From assembly GCF_018320785.1 (NCBI RefSeq), contig NC_054886.1, forward strand, positions 33,773,732-33,837,731: DNA of 64,000 nt. The letters run 5' to 3'. The notes under the pieces are model-generated. The model did not search any database and was not told the origin of the DNA. It saw nothing but the letters and a program-made list of their open reading frames with translations. Both the position numbers and the translations under genes were made by a program. This DNA is from Cheilinus undulatus (Eukaryota > Chordata > Actinopteri > Labriformes > Labridae). Shown here piece after piece: positions 1 through 12,577 of the stretch. The first letter of the stretch is position 1; each line of letters starts with the position of its first letter.

Positions 1-85
1 GGCATCCTGACATCTGGAAAACCTCTCATAGACAGTGTTTGGGAAAGGGCAGAGGCTTTGAAAAAAAACGCAGAGGGTGATTGGA

Positions 86-1480
86 TGAACGTTCTGTCTG
101 TCACATCTTTAGAGAGGGACCCAACTGCAGTCAAGATGGCTGACATGGGTGTCACTACACATCCAATCCATGCCAGAAGTCCCAAGCGGAAGTTTTCCTC
201 CTTCGTGTTGGACTCAGCTGCCAGTGTTTGTCAGTCTTTTTTGCACCTAAGTCTAACCCTTGGTGCTGGATCTCAAATATATCACCTTCCCCACTGGCTT
301 ACCCTGAACCTAACCACTCGGGTTTTAATGCCTAAGCCTAACCTTAGACGTACGGACTTCTGGTTGAGACTTCTGGTATGGATTGGATGTATGTCCGCCA
401 TCTTGTCTGCATCAAAGTACTCTTGCATCTTTATGGGCCAATCAGAGCAACAAAACAGAAGAGTACCTGGATGCATCCGGGGACCTCCGCTTCACACCAG
501 AGGTTGGAAAATCGCCGCCATATCTCGTCTCCTAAAACCGGAAGTCACTTGAACTGAACGTCTTCTTCGTTGTTTTCTCGGTGTGTCACCGCCATGTTAA
601 TAGAGGCAAGTCCGCCACATAAGGAAATATGAGTAGACGAAAATTTGTGAGTTTTCTTGTTAACAAGCACAGCGATAAAGTTACATTAATTTTAATAAAT
701 TTGATTTATGATCCAAATTCACGTACCACTGAGCACAGACATAATATGCGACAGGAGACTGGCAAGGCCGGACATCAGCTTTGTAAGTCATAAAATAATT
801 TACAACTTATTTATATATACTAAATTTTTCAGTCTCAGTTATTTTTATATGAATCATTTTTTTAAATGATTCATTAAAATCCATGTTATCTCGTCGTTTG
901 AGCTTTTAATTCTGAAAACTTGCACAGTCCTTGTCTACTGTATGAATATGGTGAAGAAAACAACAAAGAAGACGTTCAGTTTTAAGTGACTTCCGGTATT
1001 AGAAGACGAGATATGGCGGTGCTCATCTGACTTCCGGAGTGGAGTGCGATGCATCCAGGTCCCTCTCACAAAACGTGACGTAGCCGCTACCAAGGATTAA
1101 ACTCCATAGAGATCTGCATAACACAAACCACGGCGACTGTAGACATGTCAGTACACGACTTTTGTCATTTTTGAAAGGAAACAACTCACTGCTGTTCTTT
1201 GTTCTTCTTTTATCGAAGAAATATCATGAAGTTCTGATAAAACTGGCGCTTTAGCAGCATCCACGCTAATCTCTTTCGCCATAATTGCACCGGCCTCTTG
1301 TTGGTGCTTGCTTACGTCACGACTCCGCTGTGCCTGAAAGTACTGCCTCTTTACGCTGATTGGTCCTGTCACTTTCTAACCGGGCCCAAACGATTCAGAT
1401 GGGAGCTTTGCATGGATTTGCCAGTGAGAAACACGAAAATGGGCGTATCCATCTGCCATGCAAAGTTAAACTTGTAGGGG
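86..1480. repeat. Dispersed repeat copy A, interrupted
   Basis: The stretch 1064-1480 resembles 46541-46921 closely on the same strand. Shared landmarks include GACTGTAGACATGTCAGTAC, TTCTGATAAAACTGGC and GGGCGTATCCATCTGC. Smaller shared blocks at 91-115 and 436-458 correspond to 46505-46550, so copy A seems to span about 86-1480 and to be split by other insertions. The family was not identified; a non-autonomous DNA element is my guess. I see no coding region in it. Confidence 0.6.
513..1020. mobile_element. MITE-like element with about 65-bp terminal inverted repeats
   Basis: The arm at about 515-578 (CGCCATATCTCGTCT, then ACCGGAAGTCACTT and GAACGTCTTCTTCGTTGTTTTC) reappears reverse-complemented at about 954-1019 with few mismatches. 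The roughly 375-bp centre has no open reading frame of note. A non-autonomous DNA element inserted in the surrounding repeat is the simplest reading. I did not find a clear target duplication. Confidence 0.6.
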
Positions 1481-1499
1481 GTTTCCTTGGTACAGAGTT

Positions 1500-3950
1500 G
1501 AGTTGTGGTGATTGAACTTTCAACCTATGGCAGCATCCATGACAAGACAAGTCCTGCTGAAATTACAAAAAATCAATAATTACTCTGTCTTTGGAAACTC
1601 TTAAAAATATCTGAGATACTGTTACACTTCAATTTAATAAAATGGAAGAAAAAAGAATGGCCTCGTTTCCGGTTAAAATAAATATTTCAGTGCAGAAATT
1701 CTACATATTTTTTCTTTAAATGTCATCAACCATTTCTAACATTTCATAACAGCCCGGGAGTTTAACTCTTAGTCCATTTAGTTTAGGATGTTGAGCTCAC
1801 AAATACAGCGGCATACTACATATAGAGTTTTAACCTGAAGAACTGCTGTCTGTGCCATCAGCAAACCATACATGGATGTATATATTTAAATATAGAAACA
1901 CAAATGTATCAGGAATGAGGTGCTTCTGATAACAGTCTGCCTCGAGCATCATGCTGGTGTATCTGTGACAGCAGGAGCGTCCCCTGGTACTTGTACTACA
2001 GAGACAATTCGTAAAATCTTGTTTTTCAGCAAGGGCTTCTTTGTCTAATTGTGCGTAACTTTCAGTTTTGATTCATTTAAAACAACAGAACTGGCAGCGT
2101 GATGTACTTCCGGTCATGTGATTAGCATTCCAAATCCTGGGATGTGACGACTGTGCATGTGCACATTGCTAAAGCAGTGATAGATTTTTCAGCCCCAGTG
2201 TAAACCTTCAGTAATTGGCTACTACTTCAAAAAATAAGTCCATGGATATGTATGCATAAGCCTATAATAGGTACACGTGCTACATGTCACACTAGATACT
2301 ACACTTCTTGTTTTGCAGGCCATGTGCTTGCTTCCTAAATTTTTCTGTGCCCTGTCAAATCACCGATTGGAGCAGTAATACTCTGGTGTTGTGTGGTCCA
2401 CTGTATCATGGCAAGGCTAGAATAATGTCAGGCTTTCTTCGTGGCAGTTTTAGTGGATGTCTGCAGAAATAAAGGATTAGTAGATGAGGGTTTAGGGCAG
2501 GGTGCTGGATGTCATGGAAACTGTTGTCACAGTGAGGTTGCCAGGCATGTTGAGACAGGAAGTTATTTCACACAGCCAAGAAATAATCAAGCATATCACC
2601 TTTGAGAATCTTTCTGTTAAAACAGCATAACCATGTTTTGCAGAGGGTAACAGAAACAGATCGATGTGCCTGTTGTTTGCATGCTTCCTACCTTCCCTGC
2701 ATGTTGAGGGCAGGCATTTTTGCCGGGCGGAGCCTCCAGGACGGTGCACTCCTCACTGCTGCTATCTGGGGAGTGTTGGTGGGCCTCCATCTGCGAGCGG
2801 CAGCCTGGTGGGGGTGAACCTCCGAACACACCCCTTATTCCACAGTGCAGCCAGGGGAGGGGGCTGGGTGTTCGAGTACAGTGTCCCCTTCTTCCGCTGA
2901 GATTTTCTGCTTTTATAATCTCTCCTTTTGTGCACCTTATTCCATAATTAATTCATAAGGAAGGCAAAAACATGCCACCTCCTTATGACGAGTATGACGA
3001 GTCTTTGAAACCGTAGGATTTTAGGCGAGGCATGCTCTTTGTTGTGAAAAATAGAATGTACGATTTCTGCATTTAGTGGGAGGGCTCATACATTCAGCTA
3101 GAGCCTGGAGTCAAATCTGAGGGGTGCACCCCCCTGCTGCAAGAATCCTCCACACTGGAAAGGGTGCTGAACAACAAAATGTAGGTCTCGTTTTTCTGAT
3201 GTTTTAGAGTACAATCATCACCCTCTGAAGACTTCATGTAAGTGATTCCATTACCTTCATAAAGGGTCAAAAAAAAGGTCCGCAGATCCAGAGTTCAAAA
3301 TATTTCCCTTTTGAGATATCCTTCCTCCAACTGCTGCATATTCCCAGAGCAGCGTTGGGATTTGAACAAAAATGTCAATCCTCTTCAGATCTGATTTATG
3401 GAAAAGCAGCAGTTCTTGGCATTGACGTTATTCCCAGGGGGTTAAATTGATGGCGGCATCCATTCTCCACATGCTGGGGAAAAGAGAATGATGTGGTAAG
3501 AGACAAACACTAGATTGGTACTCTTTAAATTTTGAGTAGTAGTGTTGAATAAAAAACGAGATTTGGAGTAGTTAAGGCCAGGCAAACACCAAGACTACAC
3601 CAGAATTAATCTAAAGTATGACAGCATTGGTGATTTATTTGAGGATTCATAGATAAGGCTGGCAGTTTGTTTACATGTCTGTTCTTGGCCACAGATTAAA
3701 ACAATCAATGGCATTTGTGGTTTTTACATGCTGGGAATAGATCTGGCTAATCAATAATTAGAGGGCATTGGAGCCTGTCTTTAATTTACCAGCCTACTCA
3801 GTAATAACACTCAGAGGTTATCCCAGATGGGACAATGAAGGCGCACTGGCTCCATTAAGGGCCTACATGAGTTTGATGTTCCAGCTCCCAGAATTTAATG
3901 CCCATTTCTAACTGATGCATATTCTTTTAGTTTGTGCATCAGTCTCAGAA
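1500..3950. other. Gene-free stretch, no feature recognised
   Basis: I see no exon with recognisable protein similarity, RNA gene or strong repeat signature. Base composition is mixed. The small open frames around 2500-2950 overlap on both strands and resemble nothing I know. Confidence 0.5.
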
Positions 3951-3991
3951 CCAACCCACTCATTATTATGTCTTATGTCCATGTCTGCCGG

Positions 3992-4063
3992 ACAAATCTT
4001 GGAGTAGTGTTTGATCCCAATGTGACCTTCACGACTCACAGAAATAAAGTTGCCAAGTCATGC
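3992..4063 (+). pseudogene. L2-like LINE reverse-transcriptase fragment
   Basis: The plus frame reads NLGVVFDPNVTFTTHRNK followed by VAKSC. This matches the conserved block late in the reverse transcriptase of L2/Jockey-type LINEs (NLGVxFDxxLxFxxHIxxVxKSC). Only about 24 codons survive and no further RT motif is in frame, so it is a decayed fragment. Confidence 0.6.
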
Positions 4064-4430
4064 CATTAACATGAGATCAAAATTAGACGGGCATTGATTA
4101 TTTAAAAACCATGATTAGAAACATAATGGTGCATTAGAACAAACATTAAATATAAAAAAGGAAACCATTATTTTATTAGCACCAAAGGCTAAATTTTAGG
4201 GGGAAAAAATCAAATGTTTTGAGATAATCAAGTTCAGTGGTGTGCACAGACTTTTTCAAAAGCAGGGGCAAAAAGAAAAAAAGGGCACATACAGCGCGTT
4301 CTCGCCACTGAAGAGGGCGCTAAGTTTGGCATGTTTATGAGGGCACTTTAGACATGTTTATATGTTATACAAACGGCACATTATATAGCCTTAAAACAGA
4401 CTAACTAGACAGACTACTCAAGTTAGTTTG

Positions 4431-5075
4431 ATTTGTGATCATTTTGTCTGTTTTACAGCTTGTGGCATGAATTTTTGCAGGAACTTTTCTTTCTCATTAA
4501 ATTTTTGAAATCCAGAATTTTTTTATTCTTAGATGTCATTCACGTTCTCTCAATGAATTTTGTACCCTCTGGACACCTTCGAAGCAAAAATGTACACATA
4601 CAAAAAACTGCTATTAAATCACCATACATCAATATTTTTTCAAACTTTTTTATCATAAATCTCTTTTACAGCTTAAGACTTGCTCAAAACTACCAAATGT
4701 TCTTTCCACTATTAATTCTATGGAAAATAATTCACTTTTTGTGTTTTTGTAGTAAAAAATAAAATATTTCAAATAATCAAACTGGCATTTAAAGGGTTAA
4801 AATCTTGAAAATTATTGAATGTTTGGGAGTTTTGAGCAGATCTGAAGTTGTTTAAGAGAAAAAAAGTAGAACAAAATATTGATGTATGGTGATTTAATAG
4901 CAGTTTTTTGTACATGTACATTTTTGCCTCGAAGGTGTCCAGAAAGTACAAAATTCATTGAGAGAGTGTGAATGACATTTAAGGGTAAAAAATTCTGGAT
5001 TTCAAAAATTTAACTAGAAAGTAAAGTTCCTGTAAAAATGCATGCCACAAGCTGTAAAACGGACAAAATGATCAC

Positions 5076-5107
<32 letters not shown>

Positions 5108-5151
5108 GTTGAGAAAAATGGCCAAAAATGCCCGAGGAGGGCTCAAGCGTT
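4431..5151. mobile_element. Long palindromic (foldback) element
   Basis: The left arm from 4431 (ATTTGTGATCATTTTGTCTG) recurs reverse-complemented up to 5080 (GGACAAAATGATCACAAATT). The arms also share the blocks reading AATGTACA, ACTGCTATTAAATCACCATA and the ACACCTTCGA landmark. The two arms nearly meet at about 4760, so a single strand could fold into a hairpin of about 300 bp. A poly-A run (5081-5107) and a tail ending CTCAAGCGTTAA follow. A related copy lies at 58135-58830. Non-autonomous DNA transposon is likely; superfamily uncertain. Confidence 0.7.
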
Positions 5152-5339
5152 AATAGTCTTGCTGGGTATTGTGCTCAAAATTCAACCATGAATGCACGCC
5201 TGTTTCACTAATAAATTATGAATGGATTCAAAATAAATTGGTCCATCTTTCTACGCCACAAGCGTTGTGTGGAGGCTGGTTGTTGCTTTGAAAATCTGGC
5301 ATACCATTTCTAGGAAGTTGCTTACCCAAGCATCAGACA

Positions 5340-5815
5340 GGCAAAAATGGGTGAGAAGTTACAAGAAAAATCAGTCACAGGGGGCAAAAATGGTCAAAAG
5401 TAGCAAAAAATCGGTTTAAAGTGACTAAAACTGGCAAAAGGTGGCAAAAAATGGCCGAAAAGCTGTAAAAAGATGGCAAAACTTGGGAAAAAGTGGCATT
5501 TAATGGCAAAATGTAGCTTAAAGGTGGCAAAAATTGGCAAAAGGGGGGGAAATAGCAAATAACAAAAAGCAGGTCAAAAGTGGCAAAAATGGACAAAAAG
5601 CAGCAAAAAAGTAGCAAAAATGGGTGAAAAGGGGCAAACATGGTGAGAAAAAGTAGGAAAAACAGGCAGAGACAGGCAAAAATGGGTGAGAAGTGACAAA
5701 AAATGAGTTTCAGGGGGCAAAAATGGTCAAAAGTAGCAAAACAAAACTTAAAAGTGACTAGAACAGGCAAAAAAGCAACATAAAGGTGGCAAAAATGGGC
5801 TAAAAGCTGCAAGCA
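5340..5815 (+). repeat. Degenerate GGCAAAAATGG-type array
   Basis: Irregular tandem units like AAAGTGGCAAAAATGG run for about 475 bp. The same sequence type recurs, in either orientation, at 17050-17790, 24460-25610, 29440-29690, 32160-32600, 32920-33440, 54660-55560 and 61020-61670. Several of those lie inside hAT-ended elements; here I could not define ends. Open frames on the opposite strand are composition artefacts. Confidence 0.75.
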
Positions 5816-5819
5816 TGGA

Positions 5820-7830
5820 TGCCACTGTTTGAGAATCTATTTCATGCAACACATCTTTGACATTAGAACAAGCTAAATGAGGTATAGAGGGTCGAATCCC
5901 ATATTCAAACTTTGTTAAACATGGTCAGATCATTCAGTGTTTATTATCCCACTAAAAAGTTGCATTAAAAGCAAATTCAAACAGTAATGTGTATGAAAGG
6001 TGATTCCCTGAGTTATCAGAATGTAGAGAGTAGAGAACATGTCAGGGTTTAGGTTAATATTTCATCTTTACTGGTTTTAGTCCGTACTGTGATCTTCCTG
6101 AGACCTGGAGCCAACTCTGCACCCAAACACAAACAGGCTGGCTTCCCTTCTATAGGAATGCACATATGTTCCCTCCAGGTGGCACATCAGATCACTGCAA
6201 ACCCCTGATAAACCTCCAGATGGTTTGCTCCGTAGCAGGGAACGTTTCAACAAGACAAACAGCAGATGGTACGATCCACAGTTGGGGGGGGGGCTGTGCA
6301 GCAGGTAGGACCAGCAGAGAAGACTGTAATAAAGCGCTAACAGCAGCAATGTAGGTCACAGAAATGTCTTCAAAGTGATGGAAAGAGCAAACGAGAGAGA
6401 GAGAGAGGAGTGAGGCAGTGGTTGCTATGGTTACAGACTGCCTTGGGGTGGGGTGGGGGGGCAGTGGGAGGTACAACAAAAAAGTGAAGCAGTCATGGTC
6501 CCTTTAATCCTAAAATCCTAAATTTAACAGCCTGTGTTCTTCACAGAGCAGAAATAATCAGAGCACCATTCATCGTGCCTTTGACCTTTTGCTTCTGGTG
6601 TCACAGAGTCTACTGTCCCGGGACATGTGACCTACAGGATGCCAAAACACTCACACAAATTCCCTGCTGCATTGTCTAATCTACTTATTCAGATGTGGTT
6701 ACTTCCTGTTGTACAGTGGGCTAATAGAAAAGGCTAATATAGTCCTCTAAATATAATATATTATAAAAAACGAAGGGGACATTTTGTTCAGGGAAAGCTC
6801 AGAAAGACTACAATGTCCCTACAGTATTAGATACCTGCAACTATTTCATTCATTAGCATAAAACATCATGTGCACCATGTTTTGCAGCTAAAGCACTGAA
6901 CTGTCGGTGTTGCTCTTAAAAATGTGACCCTGTTTACTGGTGGCATGCTACCAAATCAAAGGCGTTAAGCACTACGAGTACTTGTGAATGCCTCTTTGTG
7001 TATTTCCATGAAATTCAAGTCTGATGAGCAGAATGAGGGGAAAAACGACCACAAGAGATAATCAGAAGGGCATCTATGTAGACATCAAGGCTTTTCTAGA
7101 TTACTGCCTGTGTATGGAGAAACGCTCTTCACCATGGAACGATACAACAAGAGCAAAAGAATGCAACAGGCAACATCCAAATGCCTCAAAACACTTATAA
7201 ACACTCTGCCCAAGGGCATCATGGGAAAACTGACTTCATATCCCATGATTTGAAAGGCATTGGGTTGACCTTAGATTACTTGACTCTCTGCAGAGCTGGA
7301 TGGATTAACACTGAAGGCCATTACACTCAGAATAGAGTTAAAACAACACAGTTTTTACAATGTACAATAACTACAGGGACCAGTTTCTCCACGTCATTCT
7401 GAAACAATCCCGCCCCCTTCTCCAGTCCAGACTGCACTCACTCTGGTCCAGGCCTAACCAGGTCTAGACATGGATATATCCTCATGATTGTACGCCACAA
7501 GGATGCCTACAGACCTCCAACAAATTCATAGTTTTCTCCGTTTTGCAAAGCATTGCATCCAGTTGCACTATTAAACTACGGGTCCATTTTGTGCATCTGT
7601 GCTTGTGCACATGTTAAAGCTCACCTGTTTGGTCAATAGGGCCAGGGAATAATCCCGTGCTTGAGCATGGGACATTGCACTCAAACAAGACAAAAAGCCG
7701 AGACATCAAGGGTCAAATGTGCTTGGGCACAGTGCAGATTTTTGGATAAACGTGCAACAATATTCTTCATCAAATTGACTGGAAAAAACTAGGGCTGTTA
7801 AGCTTATATCCTGATAAAATAAAATTCACA
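5820..7830. other. Gene-free stretch with a short GA microsatellite
   Basis: A short (GA)n tract lies near 6393-6408. Otherwise I see no exon, RNA gene or repeat that I can name. Confidence 0.5.
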
Positions 7831-7837
7831 ACTAGTG

Positions 7838-7983
7838 TATCATTATCATTATCATTATTATATTATTTTTATAACTATTGTTATTATTATATTTTATTAC
7901 TATTATCATTATCATTATTTTATTATTATCATTATTTTAATTATTATTATCATTATTTTAATTATATTATCATTATATGACTA

Positions 7984-8031
<48 letters not shown>

Positions 8032-8103
8032 TAATATATTATCATTCGTATTTTTATTGTTTCTATTATAATAATTATTATTTTGATATTATTATCATTA
8101 TTA

Positions 8104-8134
<31 letters not shown>

Positions 8135-8150
8135 TTTATTTTTTTTAGAT
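7838..8150 (+). repeat. TTA/ATT trinucleotide microsatellite
   Basis: Near-pure ATT units with ATC interruptions run for about 300 bp, with an uninterrupted run around 7985-8030. The apparent 78-residue frame of Ile, Tyr and His is translated microsatellite, not a protein. Confidence 0.9.
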
Positions 8151-8159
8151 TAATTTTAT

Positions 8160-9460
8160 GCATCATTATTTCTTCTTGGTTAAGCCATGTCAGCATCTCT
8201 TTGTAGCCACAGTGATGTAAAAATAAGTTCACCACTGCTTCTTCATGTGTCATTTCTCTTTAGAGCTCACAGACAGCTCAGAGCAAAGGTCAGAGGTTAT
8301 CAAAAATTTACCTTTTCAGTGTTCCCTTATTTCTTTTTCAATCCATGGCTAGTTCCGTTTTCCGTTAATTTCATGTTATAATCCCTGATCTACTCAGAAA
8401 AGCAGGTCCGGATCCAAACAGGAAGTCAGTTACCCTTTATCTAGGACAGCACGAAAATACAAATTGACACAAAAAAGCAGTTTTATTTGCAAAAAAGAAA
8501 AAAAAAGAAATGGGATTAAAAGGGTTTGATTAATCACAGTTTTCCTGAGATTAATTGCAATCTAGATTTTTAAAACTAAGTGTTATTCATACTTCTATAA
8601 ACTTGCCCAGTTCTTGCCTTTTATCGTATTTTATCAGTTTTAAATGTATGCTCTGATTTTTTTTTTTTTTTAGCAAAATGTCACGAAGAAGGCCAAGACT
8701 TGGTTTTACTTGCCAGAGAACTTCTAGTTCTTTGTGGGGGTTTTTTTTTTCACAAATCTTTATATCTTCTGAGTGTCAGAAATGACATCAAAATCAGACT
8801 TAGTAAATTTCAATAGTTCTCCTCTCAACTACTGCATTTAATAAATATATTTTTAATTATATATTTTCGTCGTACTTGTTTTCTTTGTTTTGTTTTCTTG
8901 TCTGGTTTCACGTCCCAGTCTCTGCATTCTTAGCACATCTGTGTGTAAAGTATGAACTGGATATTCTCATGAATAATTTATAAAAGGGAGGGATTATGGA
9001 TATGAGTAGCCTGTGATCTTTGAACATAATCCTATTTTAACACCTCCCCCCCGCCAAAAATTCTGTTCAGAAGCTACGACCTTCCTGATATCAAAGTCGT
9101 CTTACACAGACAAATACATATTTCATGTCTGTCTAGACATACGCTGACTGTACTTTCACTGGTTTCCTCATATTTGCTGCTTTATCCGAACACTGCTAAT
9201 AAACAGTCTATTTATTTAGGCCAGCATATGTGAAGTGTACAGAAACATAAACATGTTACACCCCCACACTTTCATTCAAGGATTCCCTGCAGTAAAACGC
9301 AGCAGAGGATTATGGGGCGACAGTGAGGCTCTGTGTGCAGGGTGTGTGTTACAGTGGTGTGTGTTATGTTGGTGTGTGTCTGGGCCTGATGACGACGGTG
9401 ACTCTCTGTAACTGTCACTAATGGAGAGACAAATGAACTCTTTCTTTCTCTCCATCAGGA
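8160..9460. other. Gene-free stretch, nothing recognised
   Basis: AT-rich sequence with short poly-A and poly-T runs (8480-8510, 8658-8672). No exon or RNA gene was recognised. Confidence 0.45.
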
Positions 9461-9463
9461 CAA

Positions 9464-9486
9464 GGGTTAGGGTTAGGGTTAGGGTT
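9464..9486 (+). repeat. Short interstitial telomere-like tract
   Basis: Nearly four consecutive GGGTTA units, matching the vertebrate telomere repeat TTAGGG. It is too short and too internal to be a chromosome end. Origin by break repair or chance is possible. Confidence 0.8.
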
Positions 9487-9761
9487 CCATTCACTCATGT
9501 TTTTATGTGTAAATACTGGAGCTTCACTGCCACTGCTGTGTGTCTGACCTTTATGCTGTCTTCACGTTCTACCAGGGTGAAAGTATCAAAAGTTGATAAA
9601 TCAGTTTGGCATTAAAAAGCATTGAATTCAAGACCTTAAGGCCTTGAATTTTGCAGTTTTTATCAATTTTAATATTTTTCTAAAGATGATGTAGGCTAGT
9701 TTTTCTACTTTAGTTTTGCCATTAGCATCCTAAGACCCTGCATGCACATCATTGAAATGAT

Positions 9762-9977
9762 TTATCCATTCATTTTCTTCCACTCATCAAGGTACAGGTC
9801 ATGGTGGCAGCAGGCAAAGTAAGTCATACCAGACAATCCTAAGGGATTCTGAGGCATTTCCCAGACCAGATAAGATATATAATCCTTCCAGTGAGTTCTG
9901 GGTCCTCCCTGGGGTCTCCTCCCAGTCGGACTTGCCTGGAAGACCCTCACAGGGAGGCGACCACGAGGCCTAGTCAT
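9762..9977 (-). pseudogene. LINE C-terminal remnant
   Basis: The minus frame reads GRLPVRVFQASPTGRRPQGG and then PRTHWKDYISYLVWE. This matches the C-terminal tail (GRLPxxVFxAxPTGRRPRGRPRTRWRDYI) common in fish non-LTR retrotransposons. It has an open frame of 71 codons but no catalytic domain upstream, so it is a 5'-truncated copy. The clade was not resolved. Confidence 0.6.
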
Positions 9978-10039
9978 GATTTATGCTATTAAGATGTTGT
10001 CGTAATCATACATGTCCACTGAAGTTCAAGTAAGTTGCT

Positions 10040-10172
10040 TGAGGGCGCACCGGTAGTGAAGTAGTAAAGGCAAGCAATGTGTACGCGAGTGGCCGGGGTT
10101 CGAATCCGGCCTGTGGCATCATTTCCCGTATGTCTCCCCCTGCTAATAAAGGCACGACAAAGGCCTCTAAAA
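10040..10172 (+). mobile_element. tRNA-derived SINE
   Basis: A clear pol III B box, GGTTCGAATCC, sits at 10097-10107, preceded by a tRNA-like segment (GCGCACCGGTAGTGAAGTAG). It is followed by a CTGTGGCATC/TCTCCCCCTGCTAATAAAGGC tail that also ends the SINE at 40042-40160. It is non-coding and spread by a partner LINE. Confidence 0.75.
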
Positions 10173-10199
10173 AACAAAAACAAAAAAATTAAAATTTAA

Positions 10200-10710
10200 G
10201 GTAATTTGTCAGGTTATTTTGGAGAAATGCATGGAGGTTTTTTTTTTAAGTTTTGATTTTGTGAATTTTGGGGGAATATGTTTATATATTCTAGACTATT
10301 TCTTCAGGAGTTTTGGGGAAAATTAGGGTTTTTACATTTTCTTGGACATTTTGGGAATGTATTTGCAATTTTTAGGAATTTTATTCTAGTTTGGGAGGGA
10401 TTTGCTTTCAAATCTTTTGGTACTTTCATTGAAATTTGGAACTTATTTGCAGTTTTGTTGGTTGTTTTTGGGTGAGGTGGTCTTTTTAAAACTTTTCAAG
10501 ATTTTTCATGTAAATTTCTTTGGATGCTTGGGGGAATTTTCCATCATTTTCATGGAATTATGCAGATCGTATTTATGACTCATAAGAAAGAAATTTCAGG
10601 GAAGATTTGTAGTAAAATCTTGGGGAACTTGCTTGAAAGATTTCAGGAATTTATTTGGAATTTTGAGGGAAATTTTTTAGATTGAATATTTAGGGTTTAG
10701 GTTCAGTTTA
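10200..10710 (+). repeat. Degenerate T/G-rich ATTTTGGGGAA array
   Basis: Loose units such as GGAATTTTGGG and TTTGGGGAA recur for about 500 bp. The complementary composition (CCAAATTCCCC) forms the array at 15390-16100, so the two look like inverted copies of one low-complexity family. Confidence 0.55.
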
Positions 10711-10859
10711 GTAAAGTTTTGATTGAAACTTTTTTGTTTGTTTAATTTATACTTTACTTTTTCAAAAATGCAAGATTTAACATGATAATTGTATAGAAAC
10801 ATCAAAAAAGACAGAAAAAATTTAACAAACAAACTTACAAATAAAACAAGGTGGGGGCA

Positions 10860-12570
10860 CATGAGGGGGTAAACAAAGACAGGTTCTCAAAGTTCAATGC
10901 CACATTGGAGTCTCAGCCAAAATTTACTGGCATATTTCATGGGTACAGAAACTCAGAAATTCACTTAACATTTGGGGATTGTTTGAAGAAATTTGGGGAA
11001 CTTAATATTAATAAAAAATATGACTCAGTGACAGCGAATTTGAAAAACCTGTTTTCAAAAATGTCCACTTACATGTGGACTAGACCTAACACACTGATTT
11101 AGTCAGAAACCTACTTACATCATTCTGGCTCACCTGGCCAAACTCCAGGTCATCTTCTTCAGATTTTACTCACTAAACGTAGTTTCAGTTTTGTAAAGTC
11201 CATGGGCTCAGGCAGCATTGTCCGCAAGATTAAAAACAAGCTTTCTGAAGAGTTGGGGGTCAGTAGATCTATCTCTGTGACGTCAGCAGAACAAAAACAG
11301 CTGATGTGTGCTGTCTTCACACGGTAACCTGATCCACGTCTCTACATAGAAAGTATTCCCACGGGAAACTCACGGTCACTGTGTCTCTGTTATTCCTTCT
11401 GCAGGTCTCTCTCTCTTACTCGATATCTCCCTCATTTTGTTTTTTTATCATTCACTGGTATGGCTAGTTTTTCCACAGGATTACAAGAAGAAAATGTTTG
11501 TGCAATCATTATCGAGTCTATTGTCTCAATGTTCTTTCACATGCTTTTGTGGTTTTGATACTTTTACCTTTGACTTGTTTATTTCGTAGGTTTAGCATCT
11601 CTTTGTGGAGGTTCAGTTTCTTGGTTCCCTGTGTTTGTTTTGTTACTATAAGGTTAGTTCGAGCCTCTGGGGTGGTATTGTGTGTCTTTGTTGATTTTGT
11701 GGTTAATTTGGTGCTCTTTTCTGTCCTTTTTTCCTTTCATTGTCTCCTGTGAGTCTTTCAGGGTGCACTTGCACTTTGCCCACTTGCCTCGTGCCATGCG
11801 GAAGCACGGTTGCCCCCCCCCCCCAGTCCCCTTCTTGTGTGCACTCACATTTCTACTGACCCAAGAGGGCCTGAGCACCTTTACCTTTATTGGTCAGATA
11901 AAGCCATCTAATACTTCTGGATTTCTCTGTTGTGTAAGGCAGAACATCAGTTATCTTTGACTCTATGTCCTGTCCATGTTGTGTTACTGTGCTCATGCAT
12001 GTGCATAAGCAATCTGTGGTGTGGAAGCCCCCCTCTTCCATCCATGCCAAGGCCGAGTGTACCTTGCTTGAACATTGGTACAGAACACTCACACTGACCA
12101 AAAAAAACTGGACTTTGGGGGTCAAACATACTTGAGCACAGTGCAGAGTTCTTGGTCAGTTCCTGTCCTGCTGTAGTAAATTTGTATCCCTGAAGAAGGT
12201 TGGTTGGCATTGTCTGTTTCTGTTGTGTTACTGTCATACATCATTTCCTTTTCTCATTGTCTTATCTTTGGGTGGTTTGTTTCTTTGTGGTTATTTCTTG
12301 TGTCAGTGTTCATTTGTCTCTCGTCAGTTGTTTTCATCCATTTGTCATCCCTTGTTTCCCTCATTTCGTGGTTAAGAGACTCAGGGGTTGCACTAAAACT
12401 GCATGAACTTCATGAAATGAGCTTCTGCAGAACAGGTCTCTGGTTGTTTGTGTCTCTTTTCTGCTATTTTGTCTCTTCAACATCTTCTTGGGCATGGTAA
12501 AATGTTTCGAAGTGATTGATTGTTGTTTCTTTGTTGGGATTTAGTGTGTTTGTTTCTCGTTGCAGTTGCC
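10860..12570. other. Gene-free stretch, nothing recognised
   Basis: Mixed composition. Several overlapping short frames lie on both strands near 11500-12500 without recognisable protein similarity. A T/G-rich lead-in of GTGTCTCTTT-like sequence from about 12300 precedes the minisatellite. Confidence 0.45.
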
Positions 12571-12577
12571 ATTTTGT

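Noticed and set aside
5375-5812. Hydrophobic 145-codon minus-strand frame, with similar ones at 24661-25035, 54656-55268 and 61400-61750
   Set aside because: All lie in A-rich GGCAAAAATGG arrays, whose complement encodes Phe/Leu/Pro-rich nonsense.
7835-8071. 78-codon Ile/Tyr-rich frame
   Set aside because: Translated ATT microsatellite.
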